In this document: piece by piece, positions 1 to 9,160 of the stretch
Position numbering within the stretch: the first letter of the stretch is position 1
Layout: each line of letters begins with the position of its first letter
Assembly: GCF_021390575.1 (NCBI RefSeq)
Contig: NZ_JAJEJQ010000001.1
Location: 248,001 to 312,000 of the forward strand
Origin: Paraburkholderia adhaesiva
Lineage (GTDB): Bacteria > Pseudomonadota > Gammaproteobacteria > Burkholderiales > Burkholderiaceae
DNA length: 64,000 bases
Direction of reading: 5' to 3'
The notes under the pieces: generated by a model
Seen by the model: only the letters and a program-made list of their open reading frames with translations
The model's database searches: none
What the model was told of the DNA's origin: nothing
Program-made: the position numbers and the translations under genes

Positions 1-1
1 G

Positions 2-559
2 CAGTTGCGGCTCTTCGGCGCGAACCAGTTCATCGTCAACATCCTCGGGCTCGCGATCATCCGCGAACTCGGGCCGGTGCTCTCGGCGATTCTCGTCGCG
101 GGACGCTCGGGATCTGCGATCACCGCCCAGATCGGCGTGATGCGCGTGACCGAGGAACTCGACGCCATGCGCGTCATGGGCATCTCGCACGGCTTGCGGC
201 TGATTCTGCCGCGCGTCCTCGCGCTCGCCATCGCGATGCCGCTCCTCGTCATCTGGACCAACATCATCTCGCTCTTCGGCGGCGCGCTCGCGGCAAACTG
301 GGTGCTCGACATCAGCATGATGTACTTCGTCCGCTCGCTGCCCGAGGCGGTGCCGATCTCGAACCTGTGGTTCGGCCTCGGTAAAGGCGTGGCGTTCGGC
401 ATGCTCATCGCGATCATCGGCTGCCACTTCGGCTTTCGCATCAAGGCGAATTCGCAGAGTCTCGGCGAGGGGACGACGACGTCGGTCGTCGCATCGATCA
501 CGATGGTCATCCTCGCCGACGCCGTGTTCGCAATGCTGTTCCAGAACGTGGGGTTCTAG
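2..559 (+). CDS. MlaE-type lipid ABC transporter permease (5' partial)
   Basis: The reading frame is open from the window edge, so the start is missing. The visible 185 residues match the MlaE/YrbE permease family (COG0767): a hallmark stretch ELGPVLSAILVAGRSG near the start is followed by TAQIG and a run of hydrophobic helices to the C-terminus. Family members form the inner-membrane channel of MCE transporters that move phospholipid or other hydrophobic molecules between inner membrane and periplasm. The TAG stop shares one base with the GTG start of the ATPase gene, so the two are translationally linked. The set is separate from the canonical mla operon as far as can be seen, so no gene symbol is given. 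Confidence 0.93.
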   Translation, partial: QLRLFGANQFIVNILGLAIIRELGPVLSAILVAGRSGSAITAQIGVMRVTEELDAMRVMGISHGLRLILPRVLALAIAMPLLVIWTNIISLFGGALAANWVLDISMMYFVRSLPEAVPISNLWFGLGKGVAFGMLIAIIGCHFGFRIKANSQSLGEGTTTSVVASITMVILADAVFAMLFQNVGF

Positions 560-1446
560 TGAGTACGCCGCTCAAAGACGCCGTGCGCGATCTGCCGCTT
601 CCCGCCATCGGCGAGCCGGTGATCGAGGTGCGCAACCTGACGAAGCGCTATGGACGTAATCTCGTGCTCCAGCATCTGGATTTCGATGTCCGGCGTGGTG
701 AGATCGTGACGCTCGTCGGCGGTTCGGGCTCGGGCAAGACGACGCTCGTGCGGAACATTCTGGGGCTCGAAAAGCCGACGTCGGGCGCGATCAGGCTGTT
801 CGGCGAGGATCTCACGCAGATCGCCCCGGCAGACGTGCGGCTCATGCGCACTCGCACGGGCATGCTGTTCCAGCATGGGGCGCTGTTTTCCTCGTTGTCG
901 GTGTTCGACAACGTCGCACAGCCCGTGCGCGAACTGGGCAAGGTCCCCGAAGACCTGCTGCGCGACATCGTGATGCTCAAGCTCGAGATGGTCGGGCTGC
1001 CGTGCAAGCACGCGTCGAAGATGCCGGCGGCGCTATCGGGCGGCATGATCAAACGCGTGGGCCTTGCGCGCGCGATCGTGCTGGAGCCCGAAATGTTGTT
1101 TCTCGACGAACCGACGGCGGGGCTCGACCCGCGTTCGTCGGACGAAGTCGTGGATCTGATCAGCACGTTGCATCGCGCGCTCGGGCTGACCGTCGTGCTC
1201 GTCACGCACGATCTCGACGCGATGGTCGCGCTTTCGACGCGCGTGGCCGTCCTCGCCGAGCGTCGCGTGCTCGTTGCGGCGCCGGTGGAGGAGGTGGCTG
1301 GCGTGAACGATCCGTTTATCCGCGAATATTTTCTCGGCACGCGCGGACGGCGCGCGCTGCAGGCGCTGCCGCCCGGGCGGCGCGCGAAGCTGCCGAGCGC
1401 GGCGCTCGCGCCGGCGTTCGGCACGACAGGGGGAAGCCCATGCTGA
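559..1446 (+). CDS. MlaF-type ABC transporter ATP-binding protein
   Basis: A 295-residue ATPase of the MlaF/Ttg2A family (COG1127). Walker A GGSGSGKTT lies at residues 54-62, the signature LSGGM at 159-163 and Walker B LFLDEP at 180-185, followed by the D-loop and a switch His in VTHD. It would energise the preceding permease. The start is GTG, overlapping the permease stop by one base. The C-terminus carries an Arg/Ala-rich tail of about 30 residues that is longer than in typical MlaF. The 238 bases downstream, before the MlaD-like gene, hold no convincing gene; the open frames there follow from high GC. Confidence 0.95.
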   Translation: MSTPLKDAVRDLPLPAIGEPVIEVRNLTKRYGRNLVLQHLDFDVRRGEIVTLVGGSGSGKTTLVRNILGLEKPTSGAIRLFGEDLTQIAPADVRLMRTRTGMLFQHGALFSSLSVFDNVAQPVRELGKVPEDLLRDIVMLKLEMVGLPCKHASKMPAALSGGMIKRVGLARAIVLEPEMLFLDEPTAGLDPRSSDEVVDLISTLHRALGLTVVLVTHDLDAMVALSTRVAVLAERRVLVAAPVEEVAGVNDPFIREYFLGTRGRRALQALPPGRRAKLPSAALAPAFGTTGGSPC

Positions 1447-1684
1447 CGCGGCGCGGGATGTCTCGTCGCGAACGAAGCGGCGCGCAGTGTGCAGCGGCTG
1501 CGAGCGCGCCGCGAGTGCAGGCGGGCCAGGCTTCGCGTGCGGGAACGCCCACGCAACGCCGCGTGCGGTACGCGACGCACAGCGCTGATAAGGCGTTGCG
1601 CCGTCCGGCGCGCGCACGCACACACGGCAACATGAAGCGAGGCGCGTCGTATCGCGCTACGGCCGCCGCAGAGGAAACCTGACG

Positions 1685-2650
1685 ATGGAAAACAAACCGC
1701 ATGCGTTCTGGGCTGGCCTGTTCACGATCGGCCTCTTGGTCGTGATCGGGCTGGTGGTGTTCTACTTCAGCGTCGACCGCACCGTGCGCGAGCCTTTCGA
1801 CCTGATCTCGCGCTCGAACGTGACGGGCCTGTCCCCCGACGCGGCCGTGCGCTATCGCGGTCTGGACGTCGGCCGGGTGGAGTCGATCAAGTTCGACAGG
1901 AAGCGGCCGGGTCAGATCGTGATTCGCATCCTCGTCGACAAGCGGGCGCCCATGACGCGCTCCACCTTCGGCACGCTCGCACTGCAGGGCGTGACGGGCA
2001 TCGCGTTCGTGCAGCTCGACGATTCCGGTCTCGATGAGACGCCGCTCCAAACGTCGGAAGCCAACGTCGCCCAGTTGCCGCTGCGTCCGGGCCTGCTCGA
2101 TCAGCTGCAGCGGCGCGGCGACGCGCTTCTGCGCAAGCTCGACGCCATCGCCGACGACATCGACGCACTGCTCTCCGAGCAGAATCGCACGCAATTGGTG
2201 GCCGCTGTCACGAGCCTTAAGCAGGCCGCCGACAGCGCGAGCACGCTCGCGAAACAGCTCGAACCGACGACGAGCCGCCTGCCCGCGGCGGTGAGCGATC
2301 TTCAGCGCACGCTGAACTCGACGAACCAGCTGGTCCAGAACATGAACCGCCCGGACGGCCCGTTCCAGACGAACCTGAACAAGGCCGGCACGGCGGCGGC
2401 GCAGGCCGGTGTTGCGCTGCAGTCGATGGATGCGTCGATTCAGAGTCTTTCGGCGCGTCTTGGCTTTGACACGCTGCCGCGCGTCGATTCGCTGACCGAC
2501 GACGTGCGCTCGGCGATGCGCTCGGTGGATCGCGCGGCGGGCACGTTCAGCACGAGTCCGCGCAGCGTGCTGTTCGGCGGTGCGCCGCAGGCCATGCCGG
2601 GGCCGGGCGAGGCGGGTTTCGCCTGGCCTGCGGCGGGCGGCGGCAAGTGA
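1685..2650 (+). CDS. MlaD-family MCE domain protein
   Basis: A 321-residue protein with one N-terminal membrane helix (about residues 10-30, FWAGLFTIGLLVVIGLVVFY) followed by an MCE domain (about 38-120, with the VRYRGLDVGRV motif) and a long helical C-terminal region rich in Gln, Thr and Leu. MCE proteins of this kind form the periplasmic hexameric ring that binds the lipid substrate and contacts the permease. Length and single helix fit the MlaD/PqiB-like class seen in betaproteobacteria next to a COG3218 lipoprotein. It lies in the same direction as the permease and ATPase and is presumably in the same operon. Confidence 0.93.
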   Translation: MENKPHAFWAGLFTIGLLVVIGLVVFYFSVDRTVREPFDLISRSNVTGLSPDAAVRYRGLDVGRVESIKFDRKRPGQIVIRILVDKRAPMTRSTFGTLALQGVTGIAFVQLDDSGLDETPLQTSEANVAQLPLRPGLLDQLQRRGDALLRKLDAIADDIDALLSEQNRTQLVAAVTSLKQAADSASTLAKQLEPTTSRLPAAVSDLQRTLNSTNQLVQNMNRPDGPFQTNLNKAGTAAAQAGVALQSMDASIQSLSARLGFDTLPRVDSLTDDVRSAMRSVDRAAGTFSTSPRSVLFGGAPQAMPGPGEAGFAWPAAGGGK

Positions 2651-2783
2651 TGCAACGCACGGTGGCGGCGGTGGAGATCGCGAGACGCGCCGGTGTCGCG
2701 AGTCCGGTGCGCGAAGCCGACTGAATAACGTTCGATGCACGAAGCGCGGCGCCATGGCGCCGCACGACCCTGAAGGAGCAGTA

Positions 2784-3404
2784 ATGTCTCGCTCGATCTT
2801 CCATTGCCGTACCGCCTTGAAGGCGTTCGTGGCATTCGCAGCCGTCGTGCTCGTCGCGGCCTGCGCGGGCAATCCGGCCGTGCTCAACGATATCCGCTAC
2901 GACCTCGGACCGCCGCCCGCGACGTCGATCGCCGGCACGCTGCCGCCGCTCAAGGTGCTCGAAGTCAGCGCACCGCCGCAGCTCGACCACGACGGCATTC
3001 TGTATCGCCTGAGCACCGATTCGCTGCGCACGGCGCGCTACGCGAACAGCCGCTGGACGATGTCGCCCGCCCGCCTGCTCACGCTGCGTCTGCGGACGTC
3101 GCTCGGCGCGCACGTGACGGTACTCTCGGGCGCCGACGCCGTGCGCGCGCCGATGCTGAAGATCGAACTCGAACAGTTCGAGCAGGTGTTCGACAGCGCG
3201 ACCGAAAGCGCCGGCGTGCTCACGGCACGCGCGACGTTGATCGAGGGTGGCAGCGTGATCGCGCAGCGCGTGTTCGTCGCGCGGGCGCCGGCAGCTTCGC
3301 CGGATGCCGCTGGCGGCGTGCGCGCGCTCGCGGCGGCAAGCGACGATTTCGCGGGCCAGCTTGGCGCGTGGCTCGGCACGCAGCGACTGGCGGGAGGAGC
3401 GTAA
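2784..3404 (+). CDS. ABC transporter auxiliary lipoprotein (PqiC-like, COG3218)
   Basis: A 206-residue lipoprotein. An N-terminal signal peptide ends in the lipobox LVAAC, and the mature part starts CAGNPAVLNDIRYDLGP. Sequence and position fit the ABC-type transport auxiliary component family (COG3218, related to PqiC), outer-membrane lipoproteins that accompany MCE transporters. The ATG at 2784 is chosen because AAGGAG lies 6 bases upstream and the signal peptide begins directly after it; the frame is open further upstream but that stretch is not protein-like. It closes the transporter operon. Confidence 0.88.
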   Translation: MSRSIFHCRTALKAFVAFAAVVLVAACAGNPAVLNDIRYDLGPPPATSIAGTLPPLKVLEVSAPPQLDHDGILYRLSTDSLRTARYANSRWTMSPARLLTLRLRTSLGAHVTVLSGADAVRAPMLKIELEQFEQVFDSATESAGVLTARATLIEGGSVIAQRVFVARAPAASPDAAGGVRALAAASDDFAGQLGAWLGTQRLAGGA

Positions 3405-3604
3405 CGACGCCGCGCTAACTGCGGCGCGCGACGAAGGACGGCCGTAATCTGCGGCCACATCGATGGTGCGAGGGTTTGCGCCGCGCTCGTTATAATCGGC
3501 TGGATACGATATGCCGCGCGACATGCCTCGCGCGCGCACCAGACAAACTGCACAAACCGCAACGCCAGGAACCGGGCGCGAAGCCCTCACCGGTACCCCA
3601 CGCC

Positions 3605-3931
3605 ATGACTGATTCGTTCTACAAGTACCACGTCTTTTTCTGCCTGAACCAGCGTGAGCCCGGCGCCGACCGCCAGTGCTGCGCGAACTGCAATGCAGCG
3701 CCGATGCAGGAATACGCGAAAAAGCGCGTGAAGGAACTTGGCCTCGCGGGCCGGGGTCAGGTGCGCATCAACAAGGCGGGTTGCCTCGACCGCTGCGAGG
3801 AAGGCCCGGTGGTCGTCGTGTACCCGGAAGGCACCTGGTACACCTACGTCGACGAGACCGACATCGAGGAAATCGTCGTCTCGCATCTGCAGAACGGTCA
3901 GGTGGTCGAACGCCTGAAAATCGACCGCTAA
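3605..3931 (+). CDS. (2Fe-2S) ferredoxin domain-containing protein
   Basis: A 108-residue protein of the thioredoxin-like 2Fe-2S ferredoxin family. The cluster ligands are visible as Cys13, Cys25/26, Cys29 and the later pair Cys60 and Cys64 (AGCLDRC), and the C-terminal part YPEGTWYTYVDETDIEEIV is typical. Electron partners are unknown. The start at ATG 3605 gives the usual family length. The alpha/beta hydrolase gene follows after 13 bases, a pairing that suggests co-transcription. A TATAAT-like hexamer lies at about 3492 upstream, without a clear -35. Confidence 0.9.
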   Translation: MTDSFYKYHVFFCLNQREPGADRQCCANCNAAPMQEYAKKRVKELGLAGRGQVRINKAGCLDRCEEGPVVVVYPEGTWYTYVDETDIEEIVVSHLQNGQVVERLKIDR

Positions 3932-3944
3932 GGACCGCCGCACG

Positions 3945-4577
3945 ATGAATGCTCAGACGCAGAAGTTCCAGATCGACGGCCCGGTCGGCAAGATCGAATG
4001 CGCGTTCGACCTGCCCGACGCAGGGACGGCACCGCGCGGCATCGCCCTCGTGGCGCACCCGCATCCGCTTTTCGGCGGCACGATGGACAACAAAGTCGCG
4101 CAGACGCTCGCGCGCACGCTCGTGCAGCTCGGCTACATCACGTATCGCTCGAATTTTCGCGGTGTCGGCGAAACCGCGGGCACGCACGACAACGGCATCG
4201 GCGAGCAGGACGATCTGCTCGCACTCATCGCGCACATGCGCGCGCAACCGGGCCAGGCCGACGTGCCGCTCGTGCTCGCGGGCTTTTCGTTCGGCACGTT
4301 CGTGCTCTCGCACGTCGCGAAGCGCTACCGCGAAGCGGGTGGCGTGGTCGAGCGCATGGTGTTCGTCGGCACGGCGGCGAGCCGCTGGGAAGTCGCGCCG
4401 GTGCCCGAAAATACACTCGTCGTGCACGGCGAACTCGACGACACCGTGCCGATCCTCTCCGTCTTCGAATGGGCGCGGCCGCAAGAGATGCCCGTCGTCG
4501 TGATTCCGGGGGCGGAACACTTCCTGCATCGCAAGCTGCATATCCTCAAGCGCATCATCGTCGACGCCTGGCGATAG
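3945..4577 (+). CDS. alpha/beta hydrolase (COG2945 type)
   Basis: A 210-residue alpha/beta hydrolase. It has the HPHPLFGGTMDNKV motif near residue 40, a nucleophile elbow GFSFG around residue 110, and C-terminal acid and His candidates in HGELDDTVP and GAEHFLH. Such small hydrolases (COG2945) are common in betaproteobacteria, and their substrate is not known. The gene follows the ferredoxin-like gene closely. Confidence 0.9.
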   Translation: MNAQTQKFQIDGPVGKIECAFDLPDAGTAPRGIALVAHPHPLFGGTMDNKVAQTLARTLVQLGYITYRSNFRGVGETAGTHDNGIGEQDDLLALIAHMRAQPGQADVPLVLAGFSFGTFVLSHVAKRYREAGGVVERMVFVGTAASRWEVAPVPENTLVVHGELDDTVPILSVFEWARPQEMPVVVIPGAEHFLHRKLHILKRIIVDAWR

Positions 4578-5008
4578 CCGCCCACCGCCCCTCCAGTCGT
4601 CCCCCTTTTTCACCCATGCGTACAGCGGCGCTCGCCAGTCGTGCCGCCGCTGATCGCGTGCGAAAAATGCATGACAGGTCTGGAAAAAGGCGGGATTTGC
4701 AAAAAAACGCTGCAACGCGACGCGTATAATGGCCGTTCTTTTTGTGGATGCCACGGCCCGCGGTTAGCGGCGCTCGGGCGCCGTCCGACCTTGCTTGTGC
4801 GCAAGCGCTGTGCGCGTACCAACGCGAACGCGCGCGAACCAACGCGCCGCGCAGCGGGTCCAACGGGCCGTTTGCGTTGCTTGTGCCCCGCTTTCGCATC
4901 GTTCTTGCGGTTTCCTTGCTGTTGGCGAGGGCCCAGGCGTCCACTCACCGAATTCCCCAGACCGTGCGCCGCATGGCGTGCGAAGTTCATCCAGCCCGAC
5001 ACGAACTT
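4578..5008 (+). promoter_or_regulatory. 431-base gap with a candidate promoter for the carboxypeptidase gene
   Basis: No gene is supported here. A perfect -10 hexamer TATAAT is at 4725-4730, preceded by an A/T-rich patch (TTTGCAAAAAAA) at about 4696-4707, but no -35 at standard spacing stands out. A transcript from here would have a leader of about 270 bases before the ATG at 5009; the frame is open through the leader, so a longer protein from an upstream start cannot be excluded. Confidence 0.4.
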
Positions 5009-6226
5009 ATGCGCTTTCTCTCCACTGGCCGACTGTCTTCCTCCGCTTCCGTTTCCTCTTCGCTCATTCGTACCGTCACGCTCGGCGCGCTGCTGCCGGC
5101 CACGCTGCTCGCGTCGGCCAGCGCCTTCGCGCAGGTGCCGCCGCCCGCGGTGAACGCGCGCTCGTGGGTGCTCGTCGATGCCACGGCGAACCAGGTCCTT
5201 GCTTCCGCTAACGCCGACGAGCGCGTCGAACCGGCATCGCTCACGAAGCTGATGACCGCTTACCTCACGTTCGAGGCGCTGCAGACGAAGAAGATCTCGA
5301 TGGACCAGGTCATCGAGCCGAGCGAGGCCGTGCGCCGCGTGACGAACGCCGAATCGCGCATGTTCATCGAAGCGAACAAGCCGGTCTCGGTGCACGACCT
5401 CGTGTACGGGATGATCGTGCAGTCGGGCAACGACGCGGCGATCGCGCTTGCCGAACTGGTCGGCGGCAGCGAGGCGAATTTCGTCAACATGATGAACGCC
5501 GAAGCGCAGAAGCTCGGCATGACGCACACGCGTTTCGCCGACGTCAACGGCATGCCCGACCCGAACCACTACACGACGGCCGGCGACCTCGCGACGCTCT
5601 CGACGCACCTGATCCGCGACTATCCCGAGTACTACAGCATCTTCTCGGTCAAGGAATTCAAGTACAACAACATCAAGCAGCCGAACCGCAACCGTCTGCT
5701 GTGGCTCGATCCGACCGTCGATGGCCTGAAGACCGGCCACACGCAAGCGGCGGGCTACTGCCTGATCTCGTCGGCGAAGCGTCCGCTCGCGGACGGCGGT
5801 GCGCGCCGTCTCGTCTCGGTGATGATGGGCGAGGAGAAGGAGCACGACCGGGTGCAAGACAGCCTGAAGATGCTCAACTACGGCTATAGCGCTTACGACA
5901 CCACGCGCATTTATCAGGCGAACCAGACCATCGCGACGCCGCGCGTCTTCAAGGGCGCCGCCGATACCGTGAAGGCCGGCGTGACGAAGGACCAGTACGT
6001 GACGCTGCCGAAGGGCGCCGCCGACAAGGCGAAGCCGCAGGTCGAACTCACGAGCCCGCTGATCGCGCCGATCGCGCAAGGCCAGCAGGTGGGCACGGCG
6101 AAGTTCGTCGCCGCCGACGGCAAGGTGCTCGCGCAGATCCCGGTGATCGCGCTCGCCGCTGTGCCGCAGGCCGGCATCGCCGGTCGCGTGTGGGATTCGT
6201 TGATGCTCATGGTCAGCAAGAAGTAA
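5009..6226 (+). CDS. dacA: D-alanyl-D-alanine carboxypeptidase (PBP5/6 family)
   Basis: A 405-residue penicillin-binding protein that removes the terminal D-Ala from peptidoglycan pentapeptides in the periplasm. The three active-site motifs are present: SxxK as SLTK at residues 77-80, SGN at 139-141, and KTG at 241-243. A signal peptide occupies about residues 1-41 (cleavage after AFA). The C-terminal PBP5-type domain and an amphipathic tail (VWDSLMLMVSKK) for membrane association are visible. The ATG at 5009 was chosen because it begins the signal peptide. The stop shares one base with the start of the D-amino acid aminotransferase gene. Which dac paralogue this is cannot be decided. Confidence 0.93.
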   Translation: MRFLSTGRLSSSASVSSSLIRTVTLGALLPATLLASASAFAQVPPPAVNARSWVLVDATANQVLASANADERVEPASLTKLMTAYLTFEALQTKKISMDQVIEPSEAVRRVTNAESRMFIEANKPVSVHDLVYGMIVQSGNDAAIALAELVGGSEANFVNMMNAEAQKLGMTHTRFADVNGMPDPNHYTTAGDLATLSTHLIRDYPEYYSIFSVKEFKYNNIKQPNRNRLLWLDPTVDGLKTGHTQAAGYCLISSAKRPLADGGARRLVSVMMGEEKEHDRVQDSLKMLNYGYSAYDTTRIYQANQTIATPRVFKGAADTVKAGVTKDQYVTLPKGAADKAKPQVELTSPLIAPIAQGQQVGTAKFVAADGKVLAQIPVIALAAVPQAGIAGRVWDSLMLMVSKK

Positions 6227-7080
6227 TGAACACCCAGCCCCCGACGCCCGCAGACGCAACGCCGGAGCCGATCGTCTGGCTCAACGGCGCGCTGACGCCG
6301 CTTTCGGAGGCGCGTGTGCCGGTGCTCGACCGGGGTTTCATCTTCGGTGACGGCATCTACGAAGTGGTGCCCGCCTACGCGCTCGAAGCGCAAGACGCCT
6401 CGGGCGCCGCGGCGATCGTGCGTGTGCCGTTTCGCATGGCACAGCATCTCGCGCGGCTCGCGCGTTCGCTCGGGAAGGTCGGCATTGCAAATCCGTTCGA
6501 CGAGCGCGGCTGGCGTGAGCTGATCGCGCGGGTCATCGCGGCGAACGAGGCCTCGGGTGCGCTTCTGCGCGACCAGCACGCGAACGTCTACGTGCAGGTG
6601 ACGCGCGGCGTCGCGAAGCGCGGCCACGCGTTTCCGGCGGACACGACGCCCACGGTGTTCGTGATGGTGAACCCGCTCGTTCTGACAACGGACGCGCAGC
6701 GCGCGGACGGCGTGGCGTGCGTTACCGCAGAGGATCGCCGCTGGCTCAATTGCGACATCAAGTCGACGTCGCTGCTCGGAAACGTGCTGATGGCGCAGTA
6801 TGCCGTCGAGCACGGCGTGTTCGAGACGATCCAGTTGCGCGATGGCTTCCTCACCGAAGGGTCGTCGTCGAACGTGTGGATCGTCAAGGATGGCGCGCTG
6901 TATGCGCCGCCGAAGAGCAACCTGATTCTCGAAGGCATCCGTTACGCACTCGTCGAGGAGCTGGCGGGCGAATGCGGCATTCGCTTCGAAGCGCGCGAGA
7001 TCGACGAGGCTGCGCTGCGCGCGGCCGACGAGATCCTCGTGACGTCGGCGACGAGGGAAGTGCTGGCGGTGGTCGCTTGA
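6226..7080 (+). CDS. dat: D-amino acid aminotransferase (class IV)
   Basis: A 284-residue pyridoxal-phosphate class IV aminotransferase. The N-terminus LDRGFIFGDGIYEVVP is diagnostic, the cofactor Lys lies in CDIKSTSLLGNV, and the phosphate-binding turn TEGSSSNVW follows. It probably interconverts D-alanine and D-glutamate. Overlap of its ATG with the carboxypeptidase stop (TAATG) indicates a two-gene operon linking D-alanine release and use. Confidence 0.93.
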   Translation: MNTQPPTPADATPEPIVWLNGALTPLSEARVPVLDRGFIFGDGIYEVVPAYALEAQDASGAAAIVRVPFRMAQHLARLARSLGKVGIANPFDERGWRELIARVIAANEASGALLRDQHANVYVQVTRGVAKRGHAFPADTTPTVFVMVNPLVLTTDAQRADGVACVTAEDRRWLNCDIKSTSLLGNVLMAQYAVEHGVFETIQLRDGFLTEGSSSNVWIVKDGALYAPPKSNLILEGIRYALVEELAGECGIRFEAREIDEAALRAADEILVTSATREVLAVVA

Positions 7081-7227
7081 CGGCAAGGAGGTCGGCGACG
7101 GCAAGCCGGGGCCGGTGTATGCGGCGCTCTACGCGGCGTATCAACGCGCAAAGGCGCGGGCGGCCACAGAGGCTCTCGCGCAGCGCAATCAGACAATCGC
7201 GGCCGGATCGCTGCAAGGAATGGAAAA

Positions 7228-7512
7228 ATGAACGAGGCGCAGAACGCCAGCCCGAAGGAATCGCTGATCGAATTTCCGTGCGATTTCCCGATCAAGGTAA
7301 TGGGCAAGACCCACCCGGAATTTGCGCAGACCATCGCGATGGTGATTCGCACGTTCGACGGCAGCTTCGATGAGGCTGCGATCGAAACGCGTCCGTCGAG
7401 CGGTGGCAACTACACCGGCCTCACGGTGTCCGTACGCGCGACGAGCCAGGCGCATCTCGACGATATCTATCGCGCGCTTACCGGGCATCCGATGGTGAAG
7501 ATCGTGCTGTAA
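7228..7512 (+). CDS. ybeD: YbeD/DUF493 family protein
   Basis: A 94-residue protein of the DUF493 (YbeD) family, an ACT-like small domain of unknown biochemical role. YbeD-like genes commonly sit between dacA-type and lipB genes in proteobacteria, and that order is kept here apart from the aminotransferase and the LysR pair. The 147 bases upstream contain nothing clear. Confidence 0.92.
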   Translation: MNEAQNASPKESLIEFPCDFPIKVMGKTHPEFAQTIAMVIRTFDGSFDEAAIETRPSSGGNYTGLTVSVRATSQAHLDDIYRALTGHPMVKIVL

Positions 7513-7546
7513 CGGCGTGTGCCGGCGGTTGCCATATCACGCGATG

Positions 7547-7575
7547 AGGGCCGCTTTATGCGGCCCTTTGTTTTT
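7547..7575 (+). terminator. rho-independent terminator after ybeD
   Basis: A stem AGGGCCGC / GCGGCCCT around the loop TTTAT is followed by TTGTTTTT. It ends the dacA-dat-ybeD unit just before the convergent LysR gene. Confidence 0.85.
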
Positions 7576-7603
7576 GCGCTCGGGCATGGGACCCGAGCAA
7601 GCG

Positions 7604-8572
7604 CTAGCGTTCGTCGACTCGCAATGCAGCCGCCGCTGCCGTCATCAACGGCCCCGCCTCACAAGCGTCCTCGTAGAGCCGCTTGAAGCGTGCGACTTCG
7701 TCGAATACCCAATCGTGGAACGCCCGCACGCGTTCAGTCTGCATGCGCTGCGGCGAGCAGATGAAGTAGTAGCGCCACGGGCTCGGACCGTCGATGTCCT
7801 TGAAGAGCCGCACGAGCCGCCCCTGCGTGATTTCGTGCATCGCGAGCGAACGCCGCACGAGCGCGACGCCCTGGCCGTCCATCGCGGCTTGCAACAGGTT
7901 CGACGAATCCTGGTAGAGCACGCCGCGCTTCGGCTCCGGCATATCCTGAAGACCCGCCGCGTCGAACCACGGACGCCAGAGTTCGTCGTCCGAGCGCAGT
8001 AGCGGCAGATTCGCGAGTTCGCGCGGATCTTCGGGCAGCTTGCCGCCGTTGAAGCCGGGCGCGCAGGCGGGAAAGAAAATCTCGTCGAGCAGCAATTCCA
8101 CATGCAGGCCGGGGTAGTTGCCGAAGCCGAAGCGGATCGCCACGTCCACATCCTCACGCGTGAAATCGGTGAGCTGGTTCGTCGATTGCAGTTCGACGTC
8201 CCACTGCGGATGCGCCTCGATGAAGCTGCCGATGCGCGGCGTCACCCAGCGCGCCGCGAACGACGACAGCATCGACACCACGAGGCGCCGCTCGCGATCG
8301 CCCGCACGGATTTCCTGGGTGGCCTGGGCGAGCCGGGTGAGCGCGTCGGTCACCCGCGTTGCGTAGCGGCGGCCCGTGTCGGTGAGGCGTACGCGCTTGC
8401 CGTCGCGCGCGAAAAGCGCGACGCCCAGTTCGGCTTCAAGCGCGCGGATCTGGTGGCTCACCGCGCCGTGCGTGACGAAGAGTTCGTCGGCGGCACGCGA
8501 AAAGCTTTCGTGGCGGGCGGCGGCTTCGAACGCTTTCAGGGCGTTCAGCGCGGGGAGCTGGCGGAGATCCAT
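7604..8572 (-). CDS. LysR-family transcriptional regulator (GcvA-like)
   Basis: A 322-residue LysR-type regulator. An N-terminal winged helix-turn-helix (about residues 10-65, LKAFEAAARHESFSRAADEL then THGAVSHQIRALE) precedes a substrate-binding domain. The sequence resembles the GcvA/AmpR branch. It is divergent from the DUF2917 gene with 99 bases between the starts, the usual arrangement of a LysR gene with its target. The start was set at the ATG that begins MDLRQLPALNALKAF. Confidence 0.93.
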   Translation of the reverse strand: MDLRQLPALNALKAFEAAARHESFSRAADELFVTHGAVSHQIRALEAELGVALFARDGKRVRLTDTGRRYATRVTDALTRLAQATQEIRAGDRERRLVVSMLSSFAARWVTPRIGSFIEAHPQWDVELQSTNQLTDFTREDVDVAIRFGFGNYPGLHVELLLDEIFFPACAPGFNGGKLPEDPRELANLPLLRSDDELWRPWFDAAGLQDMPEPKRGVLYQDSSNLLQAAMDGQGVALVRRSLAMHEITQGRLVRLFKDIDGPSPWRYYFICSPQRMQTERVRAFHDWVFDEVARFKRLYEDACEAGPLMTAAAAALRVDER

Positions 8573-8671
8573 CGTAGTTTTTCTCACATAGCCGTGAAAA
8601 TTGATCGTTTTTCCTGAAGCCTTGCTGTGACTACGATTGTAGCCATTGGTGCAGTATCGGCGGAGGCGGAA

Positions 8672-8998
8672 ATGCGAGAAATTTCTTCGGATGTCACGTT
8701 TGAAGTCCCCATGGATCGGGTCGCGTCGGTGCGTGTTGCGCGCAGCACCCGGTTGACGGTGAAGTGCGGCGCAGTCTGGCTCACGCGCAGCGACGACGTT
8801 GCCGACTACTGGCTCGAACCGGGCCACACACTGCGGCTGCGGCGTGGCGAGCGGCTGTGGATCGGCGCGGAGGGCGGCAAGACCGCGTGGGTCGCATTCG
8901 CGCTGCCCGTGGGCGTGCGCCAGCAGATGGTCGACGTGGTGACGCGCGCCGCGGCCCGCCTCGGTGTGCACGCGGGCGATGGGTGGCGCGCGGTTTGA
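8672..8998 (+). CDS. DUF2917 domain-containing protein
   Basis: A 108-residue protein of the DUF2917 family, small cupin-like proteins common in Burkholderiaceae, function unknown. The pattern CGAVWLTRSDDVADYWLEPG is typical. The ATG at 8672 has a GGAGG-like site 9 bases upstream; a GTG at 8627 is an alternative. It is divergent from the LysR gene and could be its target. Confidence 0.82.
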   Translation: MREISSDVTFEVPMDRVASVRVARSTRLTVKCGAVWLTRSDDVADYWLEPGHTLRLRRGERLWIGAEGGKTAWVAFALPVGVRQQMVDVVTRAAARLGVHAGDGWRAV

Positions 8999-9160
8999 TG
9001 CGTTGAGCGGTGGTGTGGCGCGCGACGGGCAACGTCGCGCGCTGCTCGCCGGAGCTGCTGTTTTGCCACGGTGTTTGCGTGATTTTTGGCCAGATCGTCG
9101 GCCGGGTCTTTATCCCCAACTCGGGCGGGGTTGTCTCGATTTCGGTAAACTCGCGAAATC

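Noticed and set aside
1002..1682. Long alternative frames overlapping the ATPase gene and its downstream gap
   Set aside because: Arg/Ala-rich shadow frames typical of high-GC DNA, without ribosome site or family resemblance.
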